From contig NZ_JAQGJV010000005.1 of the NCBI RefSeq assembly GCF_028290435.1, positions 1 to 42,767 on the forward strand: a DNA stretch of 42,767 nucleotides, read 5' to 3'. Below are positions 8,868-16,290 of the stretch, in pieces. The notes under the pieces were generated by a model. The model worked only from the letters and a program-made list of their open reading frames with translations, did not search any database and was not told where the DNA came from. How positions within the stretch are numbered: the stretch's first letter is position 1; the number at the start of each line of letters is the position of its first letter. Origin of the DNA: Devosia sp. Lineage in GTDB: Bacteria > Pseudomonadota > Alphaproteobacteria > Rhizobiales > Devosiaceae. Both the position numbers and the translations under genes were made by a program.

Positions 8868-8948
8868 TCTCGGGGTGGCTATGGCAAGGCACAGGCACAA
8901 TCAGGCCAGTCTAAGGCAGCAGGGCGGAATTTGCGGCGGTGGGGGCCG

Positions 8949-9092
8949 ATGATCGCATTCCCGCAATCAATCGGGAAGGCGCAGACCCTGCGCCCCGGGC
9001 GCGATGCCGAGCCGGGGCGAAACGCACTGCGGCGCGATATCGGTCTTGAGGCAAGACCGGCACCGCGCCGCGAATGGCAGGATTATCTGTGA
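8949..9092 (+). CDS. candidate small protein, DUF1127-like C-terminus
   Basis: A 47-residue reading frame between the basic hypothetical gene and the FAH gene, ending four bases before the stop codon of the convergent FAH gene. Its second half reads LRRDIGLEARP, then RREWQDYL. The R-D-I-G-L core is the hallmark of the small arginine-rich DUF1127 proteins that are abundant in Hyphomicrobiales and are linked there to phosphate and RNA metabolism. A G-rich run precedes the ATG but is not a clean ribosome site. The match rests on a short motif seen by eye, so it could still be a chance frame in GC-rich DNA. Confidence 0.4.
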   Translation: MIAFPQSIGKAQTLRPGRDAEPGRNALRRDIGLEARPAPRREWQDYL

Positions 9093-9095
9093 GGC

Positions 9096-9947
9096 TTAAG
9101 CCGAATACGCCTTGGTCAACTGACGCTGTTCGCCCAGGCCCTCGATGCCCAAACGCATGACATTGCCGGGCTTGAGCCAGACCGGGTTCGGCTTGATCCC
9201 CATGCCGACGCCCGGAGGGGTGCCGGTGGAGATGATGTCGCCGGGCTGCAGGCTCATGAACTGGCTAACATAGGCCACCACGGTGGCGACGCCGAAGATC
9301 ATCGTCTTGGTGGAGCCGTTCTGGTAGCGGTGACCGTCGACCTCGAGCCACATCGACAGGTTCTGCGGGTCGGCGACTTCGTCCTTGGTCACCATCCAGG
9401 GGCCGATGGGGCCAAAGGTGTCGCTGCCTTTGCCCTTGTCCCAGGTGCCGCCGCGCTCGGTCTGGAAATGACGCTCGGAAACGTCGTTGATGACGCAATA
9501 GCCGGCGACATGGTTCATGGCGTCGGCTTCCTCGACGTAGCGGGCTTCCGTGCCGATAATGATGCCGAGTTCGACTTCCCAATCGGGCTTGATGGAGTTC
9601 TTGGGGATGATCACATCGTCATTGGGGCCGATGATGGCGCTGGTAGCCTTCATGAAGATGATCGGCTCTTCGGGGATGGCGGCGCCGGTTTCGGCGGCGT
9701 GGTCGGCATAGTTGAGGCCGATGCAGATGAACTTGCCCACATTGGCGACGCAGGGACCGATGCGGTCATTGGCATCGAGCTTGGGCAGCACGCCGATGTC
9801 CACGGCACGGATCTTGGCCAGGCCTTCGGGCGTCAGCGTATCGCCGCCGATGTCGCCCACAATGCCGCTGAGATCACGGATAGTGCCATCGGCATCCAGA
9901 ATGGCGGGCTTCTCAGCGCCCTTGGCGCCAACGCGGAGGAGTTTCAT
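9096..9947 (-). CDS. FAH-family hydrolase, probable 2,4-diketo-3-deoxy-L-fuconate hydrolase
   Basis: A 283-residue fumarylacetoacetate hydrolase-family enzyme. KFICIGLNYADHAAE opens the catalytic domain; PDWEVELGIIIG and CVINDVSERHFQ supply the Glu, Glu and Asp metal ligands; the C-terminus carries GDIISTGTPPGVGMG. Close relatives cleave 2,4-diketo-3-deoxy-L-fuconate or -rhamnonate to pyruvate and L-lactate. Here that assignment is supported by fucU upstream and by lldD sharing the same operator. Ureidoglycolate lyase-type annotations are less likely in this context. A palindromic operator (9984-9997) lies between a predicted -35 and -10, giving a leader of about 22 bases. Substrate specificity is inference. 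Confidence 0.88.
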   Translation of the reverse strand: MKLLRVGAKGAEKPAILDADGTIRDLSGIVGDIGGDTLTPEGLAKIRAVDIGVLPKLDANDRIGPCVANVGKFICIGLNYADHAAETGAAIPEEPIIFMKATSAIIGPNDDVIIPKNSIKPDWEVELGIIIGTEARYVEEADAMNHVAGYCVINDVSERHFQTERGGTWDKGKGSDTFGPIGPWMVTKDEVADPQNLSMWLEVDGHRYQNGSTKTMIFGVATVVAYVSQFMSLQPGDIISTGTPPGVGMGIKPNPVWLKPGNVMRLGIEGLGEQRQLTKAYSA

Positions 9948-9975
9948 GAGGTCAGATCCAGTTGAGGGTGATGAG

Positions 9976-10004
9976 GCAATAAAGCTAACATGTTAGCCTG
10001 TCGA
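9976..10004 (-). promoter_or_regulatory. predicted promoter of the FAH gene
   Basis: On the minus strand TCGACA (9999-10004) is followed after exactly 17 bases by TATTGC (9976-9981). The operator palindrome fills the spacer. Transcription would begin near 9969, about 22 bases before the ATG. The predicted promoter of lldD has the same layout. Confidence 0.5.
9984..9997. promoter_or_regulatory. GntR operator copy 1 (FAH gene)
   Basis: GCTAACATGTTAGC is a perfect 14-base palindrome in the fucU-FAH gap. The same 12-base core occurs at 11244-11255 and 16297-16310. The symmetric pattern suits a FadR/FCD-type GntR dimer, and such a regulator is encoded at 10493. Binding there would occlude the predicted promoter. 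Confidence 0.8.
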
Positions 10005-10039
10005 GGCCGACCAAAGGCCAATCGGTTCGGCTGGGCGAA

Positions 10040-10471
10040 TTATTGCGGGCGGATAATGCCCTTCTTGAGCAGGATATTGCCATAGAGCCGACGCTCGCCG
10101 GTCTGCACGATGGCGTAGCCGGTCTTGACCCGCTCATAAAAGGCGAAGCGTTCCAGCGACGACACGCCCATCTTGGGTTCGTGCTTTTTGACGATGGCTT
10201 CGAACTCATCGACCACGGGCGGACGCGCGCCGGCGTCGCCCACCACCTGCATGACAATGGCGGCCTCATCGACGAAATCGTCGAGCGGCATCAGCGTCAG
10301 GACGGCCTCAAGGACATCGGTGGCGCTGATGCCATCGAGGCGCACCAGGGCCGGCCCGGCCGCATCGGCGGGATAGTTGGCATCGACGATGGCGATTTCG
10401 TCGCCATGGCCCATGGCGCGCAGAATGCCGAGCAGGTCGGGGCCGAGCAGTGGCGGAATATTTTTGAGCAT
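10040..10471 (-). CDS. fucU: L-fucose mutarotase (RbsD/FucU family)
   Basis: A 143-residue cytosolic enzyme that interconverts the alpha and beta anomers of L-fucose. It follows the FucU pattern closely: MLKNIPPLLGPDLLGILRAM then GHGDEIAIVDANYPA at the start, and RFAFYERVKTGYAIVQTGER then YGNILLKKG at the end, with the catalytic His in GHGDE and the Tyr in the C-terminal YGN motif. It lies 21 bases downstream of gntR on the same strand, with a GGGAGGGG ribosome site, and is probably co-transcribed with gntR. It is the strongest single pointer that the locus handles L-fucose or a stereochemically similar sugar. Confidence 0.93.
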   Translation of the reverse strand: MLKNIPPLLGPDLLGILRAMGHGDEIAIVDANYPADAAGPALVRLDGISATDVLEAVLTLMPLDDFVDEAAIVMQVVGDAGARPPVVDEFEAIVKKHEPKMGVSSLERFAFYERVKTGYAIVQTGERRLYGNILLKKGIIRPQ

Positions 10472-10492
10472 TTTGGGTCCCCTCCCAGGGAT

Positions 10493-11242
10493 TTAGCCGA
10501 ATGGAAAACTGTCGCTGTCGCTACCAAGGGTATCGCCGTCGGCAAAGACCTTGGGGTCGTCGCGCGCAAAGGCGAACAGCTCGACCATGACCGCGTCAAT
10601 ATGGGCGCGGATGGCCCTGGTGGCCTGGGCCTGGTCCGCCGCCAGAATACCGTCGAAAATCGCCTGATGCTCGGCGATGGTGATGGCCAGCCGACGCGGC
10701 GTGATGATCAGCCGGCGGGCGCGATCGAGATTGGCGCGGGCGCTGTCGATGATGTTCTTGATCTTGGTGAATTTCATCGAGCGGAAGATGATGTCGTGGA
10801 ATTCCAGATCGATCTGGTGAAACGCCTCGGCATCGTCGCGACTGGCGGCCTCGCGCTGGGCCGCCATATTGGCATGCAGCGCCTCGATAACCTCGGCGTC
10901 ATGCTTGCCGATCAGCACGCGCAGGGCCTCGCTTTCGATGCCTTTGCGGATCAGCATATATTCGCGCACGTCGGCAATGCGCACCAGCGACACGGTCGAG
11001 CCGCGCTGCGGTGCGATATCGACCAGCCCCTCCGCCTGCAGCCGCGCCAGCGCTTCGCTGACCGGAAAGCGGGAGACGCCGAGCTGCTCGCAGATGGCGG
11101 TCTTGTCGATGCTCTGACCCGGCGCCAGCGCCAGGGTGACGATGGCCTGGCGCAGTGCCGCGGTCACGTCAAGCGTGACGCTGCCGCGCGACAAAGCCGT
11201 GGGGCGGGCGAGAAAACGATAGGGACTTGCTTCCATAGTCAT
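10493..11242 (-). CDS. GntR-family transcriptional regulator, FCD (FadR) subfamily
   Basis: A 249-residue repressor-type protein. The N-terminal winged helix spans about residues 20-85 (ALAPGQSIDKTAICEQLGVS, then FPVSEALARLQAEGLV). The C-terminal all-helical FCD ligand domain contains DLEFHDIIFRS and ITIAEHQAIFDGIL, which carry the Asp/His residues that often bind a metal and a carboxylated ligand. It is likely to sense an aldonate or keto-deoxy sugar acid. The start codon sits two bases from operator copy 2, and no ribosome site exists in between. With a predicted -10 at 11249-11254 the transcript would begin at or beside the ATG, so this looks leaderless and autoregulated. ATG 11236 is the alternative start. 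Confidence 0.92.
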   Translation of the reverse strand: MTMEASPYRFLARPTALSRGSVTLDVTAALRQAIVTLALAPGQSIDKTAICEQLGVSRFPVSEALARLQAEGLVDIAPQRGSTVSLVRIADVREYMLIRKGIESEALRVLIGKHDAEVIEALHANMAAQREAASRDDAEAFHQIDLEFHDIIFRSMKFTKIKNIIDSARANLDRARRLIITPRRLAITIAEHQAIFDGILAADQAQATRAIRAHIDAVMVELFAFARDDPKVFADGDTLGSDSDSFPFG

Positions 11243-11243
11243 G

Positions 11244-11255
11244 CTAACATGTTAG
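11244..11255. promoter_or_regulatory. GntR operator copy 2 (gntR/uxaA-type divergent gap)
   Basis: CTAACATGTTAG, a 12-base perfect palindrome flanked by G and T, so it matches the consensus RCTAACATGTTAGY of all three copies. It ends two bases before the gntR start and overlaps that gene's predicted -10. It also precedes the dehydratase gene on the other strand, so one site could control both directions. Confidence 0.8.
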
Positions 11256-11277
11256 TTAGACCCGTGGCGATTTACAA
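11249..11277 (-). promoter_or_regulatory. predicted leaderless promoter of gntR
   Basis: On the minus strand TTGTAA (11272-11277), 17 bases, then TAACAT (11249-11254). The expected start site seven bases on is the A of the gntR ATG at 11242. The -10 lies inside the operator, which would give direct negative autoregulation. Confidence 0.45.
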
Positions 11278-11378
11278 CACGATTGAAGCCGGCGGCCCGC
11301 ACTTCAGGGTGCCTATGTGGCCGGTATTGAGCGTGCGGTAAAGCCTTGGCAGCAGCAGCATCCGAAAGTTCACACCCC

Positions 11379-12929
11379 ATGTCGCAAACCATGATCCGCC
11401 CCGAAACCAGAACCCTGGTGCTGAATCCGGCCGACAATATCGCCGTGGCTTTGGCCAATCTCGATGCCGGTACCGAGACGCCGCAGGGCCGGATCGTCGC
11501 CAAGCGGGTGCCCAAGGGCCACAAATTCACCGTGCGCCCGGTGCGGGCGGGCGAGGCCATCGTCAAGTTCGGCCAGATCATCGGTTTTGCCAGCGTGGAT
11601 ATCGCGGCGGGCGAGTGGGTGCACGAGCATAATTGCGGCATGGGCGGCGCCGATGGCAGCCTCAAGCACGACTATGCCTTTTCCGAAGGCGCCGTTGCGC
11701 CCGACATGGTGCCGCTCGACCAGCGCGCCACCTTCGAGGGTTATCGCCGCGCCAACGGCTCGGTGGGCACCCGCAATTATGTGGGCATCCTGACCTCGGT
11801 GAACTGCTCGGCAACGGTCGCCAAGTTCATCGCCGAAGGCATCAACCGTTCGGGTATTCTGGATGATTATCCCGAAATCGACGGCGTCGTGCCGTTCGTG
11901 CATGGCACCGGCTGCGGCATGGAATCGCGCGGCGAGGGTTTTGACATCCTCAAGCGCACGCAGTGGGGCTACACGTCCAATCCCAATCTGGGCGCCGCAA
12001 TGCTGGTGGGCCTGGGCTGCGAAGTGTTCCAGATCGGCCGCATGAAGGAAATGTACGGCATCACCGAGAGCGACACCTTCCAGACCATGACCATTCAGGA
12101 AAGCGGTGGCACCAAGAAGATCGTGGAATGGGGCATCGAGCGCATGAAGGAAATGCTGCCCGTGGCCGCCAAGGCGCGGCGCGAAACCATCGATGCGTCC
12201 GAACTGGTGCTGGCGCTGCAATGCGGTGGCTCGGACGGCTATTCGGGCATCACCGCCAATCCGGCGCTCGGCTATGCGGCCGATATCCTGGTGCGTAATG
12301 GCGGCACCGCGATCCTCAGCGAAACGCCGGAAATCTACGGCGCCGAGCATCTGCTGACGCGCCGCGCTGTGTCGCGCGAAGTCGGGGAAAAGCTCCTCAG
12401 CCGCATCCACTGGTGGGAAGACTATACCCAGCGCAATCATGGCGAGATGAACAACAATCCCTCGCCGGGCAACAAGCTGGGCGGGCTGACCACGATTCTC
12501 GAAAAATCGCTCGGCGCCACTGCCAAGGGCGGCACCACGCCGCTGACGGCGGTCTACGAATACGCGGAGAAGGTGCGCGAAAAGGGCTTTGTGTTCATGG
12601 ACACGCCCGGCTTCGATCCGGTCTCGGCGACGGGGCAGGTGGCGGGCGGCGCCAACATTCTGGCCTTCACCACCGGGCGCGGTTCGGCCTATGGCTGCAA
12701 GCCGGTGCCCTCGGTGAAGCTGGCGACCAATTCGGACATGTACAACCGCATGACCGGCGATATGGACATCAATTGCGGCGACATCGTCGAGGGCGTGTCG
12801 ATCGAGGACAAAGGCCAGGAAATCTTCGACCTGCTGCTGCGCGTCGCCTCGGGCGAGCCGACCAAGTCGGAAGCTCTGGGCTATGGCGACAACGAATTCG
12901 TGCCGTGGCAGGTCGGCGCGACGATGTAG
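11379..12929 (+). CDS. UxaA/GarD-family sugar-acid dehydratase
   Basis: A 516-residue dehydratase of the altronate/galactarate dehydratase family, which removes water from aldonates or aldarates to give 2-keto-3-deoxy acids. Order: N-terminal SAF-type domain (about 10-95, with VPKGHKFTVRPVRAGE and VHEHNCGMGG), then the UxaA catalytic region with RANGSVGTRNYVGILTSVNC, FVHGTGCGMESRGEG, LVGLGCEVFQIG, LALQCGGSDGYSGITANPA and AFTTGRGSAYGCKPVPSVKL. The multiple conserved Cys/His are as expected for a metal-dependent family. Its neighbours fucU and the FAH hydrolase suggest L-fuconate as substrate; galactarate and D-altronate are the classical alternatives. The ATG at 11379 is the likeliest start, though the ribosome site is weak. 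Confidence 0.9.
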   Translation: MSQTMIRPETRTLVLNPADNIAVALANLDAGTETPQGRIVAKRVPKGHKFTVRPVRAGEAIVKFGQIIGFASVDIAAGEWVHEHNCGMGGADGSLKHDYAFSEGAVAPDMVPLDQRATFEGYRRANGSVGTRNYVGILTSVNCSATVAKFIAEGINRSGILDDYPEIDGVVPFVHGTGCGMESRGEGFDILKRTQWGYTSNPNLGAAMLVGLGCEVFQIGRMKEMYGITESDTFQTMTIQESGGTKKIVEWGIERMKEMLPVAAKARRETIDASELVLALQCGGSDGYSGITANPALGYAADILVRNGGTAILSETPEIYGAEHLLTRRAVSREVGEKLLSRIHWWEDYTQRNHGEMNNNPSPGNKLGGLTTILEKSLGATAKGGTTPLTAVYEYAEKVREKGFVFMDTPGFDPVSATGQVAGGANILAFTTGRGSAYGCKPVPSVKLATNSDMYNRMTGDMDINCGDIVEGVSIEDKGQEIFDLLLRVASGEPTKSEALGYGDNEFVPWQVGATM

Positions 12930-12945
12930 GCTTTCGACGCCCAAA

Positions 12946-12984
12946 CCGGCCGCCGCTTGACAAGGCGGCCGGGCTCCCTATTTT
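12946..12984 (+). terminator. intrinsic terminator of the UxaA-family gene
   Basis: CCGGCCGCC (12946-12954) and GGCGGCCGG (12964-12972) form a perfect nine-base stem with a nine-base loop, starting 16 bases after the stop codon and followed by CTCCCTATTTT. The tail is only partly U-rich, so efficiency is uncertain. Confidence 0.7.
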
Positions 12985-13028
12985 AAAGCCATGAACGCTT
13001 TTGCGATGCACCTGCAGGATTTTGCACG

Positions 13029-13199
13029 CCGGGAACACCCGGTCGCAGGCGCACGTCCCTAGACCTGAGCTGACGTCAAGCCGGGTTTAGGGTGGTTCTC
13101 CAGCGTTTTGAACGCTGCTCATAGCGGTTTGTCCGCTCAGACGAATTCACAACAATCAACATTCTGCAAGCCAGCGCGGCCAAGACCGCTGCGGCTTGC
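13029..13199 (+). promoter_or_regulatory. multi-hairpin leader upstream of rnk
   Basis: Four stem-loops are strung along the 288-base gap before rnk. They are 13029-13042 (CCGGG-AACA-CCCGG), 13101-13117 (CAGCGTT-TTG-AACGCTG), 13123-13137 (AGCGG-TTTGT-CCGCT) and 13166-13199, a 13-pair stem with two single bulges (outer arms GCAAGCC and GGCTTGC). The last ends six bases before the AAGGA ribosome site of rnk, so it could gate translation. A 23-codon frame at 12991-13062 has no ribosome site and is not called. The region could be a 5' UTR regulatory element or a separate small RNA. Confidence 0.5.
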
Positions 13200-13217
13200 C
13201 ATCTAAGGACTATCATC

Positions 13218-13616
13218 ATGCCAAGCATGAACTCTGTCACCCTGCGCCCCAAACTCGTGGTCGGCGAGGGTGATCACCGCAAGCTCATCGCACTTGCGCT
13301 GGCCGGTATCGGCCACACCTCCGACGCAGGGGACGACCTGCTCTACGAACTCGAGCGCGCCCGCGTCGTCAGCGACGCCAAGCTGAGCGGCGCCGTCGTG
13401 CGCATGGGCTCGCGCGTCACCTATCGTCCCGATAACGGCGACGACCGCACGGTCACGCTGGTCTATCCCATCGATGCCGATATTTCGGCCGGCCGGATTT
13501 CCGTGCTCACCCCCGTGGGCACCGCCTTGATCGGGCTGACCAAGGGCCAATCGATCACCTGGAACGCCCGCAATGGCCAGCGCCATGTGCTGACCGTGCT
13601 GGAGGTGGAGGGCTAA
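13218..13616 (+). CDS. rnk: Rnk, regulator of nucleoside diphosphate kinase (GreA/GreB C-terminal fold)
   Basis: A 132-residue cytosolic protein with the Rnk architecture: a short helical N-terminus (LVVGEGDHRKLIALAL, then ELERARVV) and a C-terminal GreA/GreB-like FKBP fold (VVRMGSRVTYR, VTLVYPIDADISAGRISVLT, PVGTALIGLTKGQSITW). Rnk binds RNA polymerase and affects nucleotide pools and stress responses in enterics and pseudomonads; its role in alphaproteobacteria is less clear. Start 13218 has AAGGA at 13205-13209. The TAA stop interlocks with the TAG stop of the opposite histidine kinase gene (CTAA, 13613-13616). The long structured leader before it is notable. Confidence 0.93.
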   Translation: MPSMNSVTLRPKLVVGEGDHRKLIALALAGIGHTSDAGDDLLYELERARVVSDAKLSGAVVRMGSRVTYRPDNGDDRTVTLVYPIDADISAGRISVLTPVGTALIGLTKGQSITWNARNGQRHVLTVLEVEG

Positions 13617-14698
13617 GTTTCGGGCGCCGCGTCGGCACGGGCGAAGAAAATCGACACCTTCATGCCCAGGCCGGGCGCTGAGGTGACGTCGATTTTGGCG
13701 TGAGCATTCTGCTCCAGCGAATGCACGATCAGCGCGCTGAGCTTGCCCGGCTTGGGCCAGTGAACCCCTTCGGCCAGGCCCACGCCGTCGTCCGATATGG
13801 TCACGAGGCACCCCGTCTCGTCGACTAGGCTGTGCAGCTTGATGGTGCCACCGTCGCTGCCGACGAAGGCGTATTTCAGCGCATTGGTCAGCAGCTCGTT
13901 GACCACAAGGCCCGTCGGCATGGCGACGTTGACCGAGACCGGCCAGGTATCGACCTGCAGGTTGAGCCGGATGCCTTCCACGGCATGGGCCGCCATCACG
14001 GCGGACGCGACCTGGCTGAGATAGACGCCCAGATCGACGCTATCGCCTAGATTTTCTTCGGTCAGCGATTGGTATAACAGGCCGAGCGAGCTCACCCTGC
14101 CGGCCAGGCGTCCGAAAGCCTCGCCGGTAGCGCCTTCGGGCATGTTGCGCGCTTCCAGCCGGATCAGCGCGGTGATCATCTGCAAATTGTTTTTGACCCG
14201 GTGCTGCAGTTCGCGCAGCAGCGTGTCCTTTTCGCCCAGCTGGCGCTTGATGTCGGTACTCTCGGCTGATGCGGACGCCAGCGTTTGCGCCAGTGCCACC
14301 AGGCGGAACATGGGCGTGCCGTCATCGGCCTCGATGATGTTGGACCAGGCGTCGACGCTATGTGTTTCCGCGTCCAGCGCGATGGTGAATGCCCCCAGAT
14401 AGTCGTCCTGCTCGGTGATGACGCGGTTGAGCGGCTGTCCGTCGGCCGCGCTGACCGCGGTGGTGGGCAGGGCATCCCAACCCTTGCCCTGCAACTGCGA
14501 CGCTGTGCGGCCAATCAGCCGTTCGAACTCCACATTGGCATAAGTCAGCCGTTCCGTCGGGCGCAATTCGGCGACCGCGATGCCGAACGGCACGTGATCG
14601 AGAAATTGCTTGAAGCGATCGCTCTCCAGCGCGTCCGACAGGTTTGCTGTGTCCAGCAACTCTTCGACCTGAGTGCCATTGCTGTCTTGGGTTGCCAA
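13613..14698 (-). CDS. soluble PAS histidine kinase, HisKA_2/HWE-like
   Basis: A 361-residue cytoplasmic sensor kinase with no membrane segment. A PAS-type domain spans about residues 28-145 (FLDHVPFGIAVAELRPTERL). The phosphoacceptor segment is LLRELQHRVKNNLQMITAL, with His166, in the form typical of the HisKA_2 family common in Hyphomicrobiales. The ATPase domain follows, with VVNELLTNALKYAF (N box) and ISDDGVGL (G1 box). Such kinases often feed the PhyR/EcfG general stress response or light signalling. No response regulator is adjacent, so the partner is unknown. The PAS domain lacks the NCRFLQ motif of LOV photosensors. Confidence 0.93.
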   Translation of the reverse strand: MATQDSNGTQVEELLDTANLSDALESDRFKQFLDHVPFGIAVAELRPTERLTYANVEFERLIGRTASQLQGKGWDALPTTAVSAADGQPLNRVITEQDDYLGAFTIALDAETHSVDAWSNIIEADDGTPMFRLVALAQTLASASAESTDIKRQLGEKDTLLRELQHRVKNNLQMITALIRLEARNMPEGATGEAFGRLAGRVSSLGLLYQSLTEENLGDSVDLGVYLSQVASAVMAAHAVEGIRLNLQVDTWPVSVNVAMPTGLVVNELLTNALKYAFVGSDGGTIKLHSLVDETGCLVTISDDGVGLAEGVHWPKPGKLSALIVHSLEQNAHAKIDVTSAPGLGMKVSIFFARADAAPET

Positions 14699-14767
14699 TG
14701 CGTGTCCTAATCCGGGTTACGAGGGATCACCCCTAGCACAGAATGGCGCCGTTCTAGGGCAGTTCCA

Positions 14768-15688
14768 TTAGGGCCGCTGCAACCCCGTCGCCCCGACATA
14801 AAGCGAATAAACGTATTGGCTGGAGGTGATGAACAGCCGGTTCCGCCGTGCGCCCCCAAAGGTGAGGTTGGAGGTGGATTGGCCGGTCTTGATCCGGCCG
14901 AGCAAGGCACCAGCCGGGTTGTAGACATTCACGCAAGGACCGGCGCTGGTCCAGATATTGCCTTCGGTATCGAGCCGGAAGCCGTCGGGCAGGCCGGTAT
15001 CGACATCCACATAGGTGCGCCCATTGGTCAGCGTCTTGCCGTTCACGACATCGAATTGCCGGATATGGGCGGGCCAGTCGGGATCGTGGCTGCGGCCGGT
15101 ATCGGCGATGTAGAGCACGCTTTCGTCGGCCGAAAACGCCAGCCCGTTCGGCTTGGCAAAATCGTCGACGACTACCGCCAGCGAACCATCGGCTGGATCG
15201 AAGCGGAAGACGTTGCAGTGTTCCTGTTCCTGGTCGGCCTTGTAGCCCTCATAGTCAGACAAAATCCCATACGGCGGATCGGTGAACCAGATTGTGCCAT
15301 CGGACTTGACCACTACGTCATTGGGGGAATTGAGGCGCTTGCCCCGGTAGCTGTCGACGAGCGTCGTCACCGTGCCATCGGGCTCAGTGCGCAGCACCGC
15401 ACGAGCACCATGCGAGCAGGAGATCAGGCGGCCTTCACGGTCGCGAGTGTGACCATTGGTGTAGTTGGCGGGGCTGCGGAAAGTGGACACTCCAAGATCG
15501 GGCGTCCAGCGCAGGATGCGGTTATTGGGAATGTCGGACCACAGCAAATAGCCGCCATCGTTGAACCAGACCGGCCCCTCGGCCCAGCGGCAGCCGTCGT
15601 AGAGCGTCTCCATCGGCGCGTTGCCCTGCACCAACTCATAGAATTTCTTGTCGATATATTCGATGTTTTCGCCCGCCAGCAGTGCCAT
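14768..15688 (-). CDS. SMP-30/gluconolactonase-family lactonase
   Basis: A 306-residue six-bladed beta-propeller hydrolase. CRWAEGPVWFNDGGYLLWSD supplies the first metal Glu, RLNSPNDVVVKSDGTIWFTD the conserved Asn-Asp, and LPDGFRLDTEGNIWTSAG the late metal Asp. Family members open sugar lactones such as gluconolactone with a divalent metal. Lying between the UxaA-family dehydratase and lldD, it may supply the aldonate by hydrolysing the lactone made by a sugar dehydrogenase, but it has no copy of the GntR operator, so membership of that regulon is unproven. The ATG at 15688 is chosen because AAGGGAGA lies about eight bases upstream and the residues encoded further upstream are not family-like. 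Confidence 0.9.
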   Translation of the reverse strand: MALLAGENIEYIDKKFYELVQGNAPMETLYDGCRWAEGPVWFNDGGYLLWSDIPNNRILRWTPDLGVSTFRSPANYTNGHTRDREGRLISCSHGARAVLRTEPDGTVTTLVDSYRGKRLNSPNDVVVKSDGTIWFTDPPYGILSDYEGYKADQEQEHCNVFRFDPADGSLAVVVDDFAKPNGLAFSADESVLYIADTGRSHDPDWPAHIRQFDVVNGKTLTNGRTYVDVDTGLPDGFRLDTEGNIWTSAGPCVNVYNPAGALLGRIKTGQSTSNLTFGGARRNRLFITSSQYVYSLYVGATGLQRP

Positions 15689-15801
15689 GTTCGTGGTCTC
15701 CCTTTGGGCGGCATTTGAGGCAAGAGGGCGGGCGCGCGCAAGGTGGGTTGGCGCGGAATTTTGTGGAGCGGCGTCCCACGGCCCATGCATCTCGGCCAAC
15801 C

Positions 15802-15950
15802 GTCACCCCCTCCCAGCCTCCCCCATCAAGGGGGAGGTGCCTCTCCACTCTGGGGGCGCGATTGGGTTCAAGCCGCCGCTATTGGAACTCGATGCAGTTC
15901 AACCCACCGGCAGACACCTCCCCCTTGATGGGGGAGGCAGGGAGGGGGTG
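15802..15950. repeat. palindromic intergenic repeat, copy R1
   Basis: Outer arms CACCCCCTCCC (about 15804-15814) and GGGAGGGGGTG (15940-15950) enclose two inner hairpins built on CCTCCCCCATCAAGGGGGAGG-type arms, around a spacer ending in GATGCAGTTCAACCCACCGG. The same elements recur at 32990-33097 and 41335-41451. This copy has the longest spacer, with an extra segment of about 40 bases. It lies between the divergent lactonase and lldD genes. Confidence 0.85.
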
Positions 15951-16290
15951 CCGTTTAGCCCCGATCTCTCCCACTTACCCATCTAATCCTCACCCCCTCC
16001 ACCCCGCTGCATAATCATCCCCGATATCTCCACAATGGCTGCGGGGTTCGCGACGAACGGCCGTGGGGAGTTTGGTGGGAGGGGAATGCGGTCGCGCGAT
16101 CCCTGGGCCAGCGCGACGTTCGTTCCTCACTTCAAGAGGGGCCACGTTCGGGCGGCCAGAAACCCCATCGCATGCGGCGAGGCGCTGTCTCGCTTATCTA
16201 CAAAACCATGAGGCACGTCTCGCCGCATGCCGCAGTCTTTCCACCGCAGGGCTTTCGCCCGGGCGGCACGCAGCCATGCTCAGTGCCGCA
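15951..16290. other. gene-free upstream region of lldD
   Basis: This stretch has no frame with family character. It holds a pyrimidine-rich segment just after repeat R1 and a perfect 12-base inverted repeat (16170-16181 and 16219-16230, 37-base spacer). The lldD promoter and operator start at 16291. Otherwise I see nothing recognisable. Confidence 0.6.
16170..16230. repeat. 12-base inverted repeat upstream of lldD
   Basis: GCATGCGGCGAG (16170-16181) is the exact reverse complement of CTCGCCGCATGC (16219-16230), with 37 bases between. It lies about 60 bases upstream of the lldD -35. It may form a hairpin or cruciform, or provide two distal half-sites for a regulator. Confidence 0.5.

Noticed and set aside
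11370..12944. 524-codon open frame antisense to the UxaA-family dehydratase
   Set aside because: A shadow frame with no recognisable domains; the plus-strand protein is fully family-like.
12991..13062. 23-codon frame in the rnk leader
   Set aside because: No ribosome site and no recognisable sequence; mentioned only as part of the leader.
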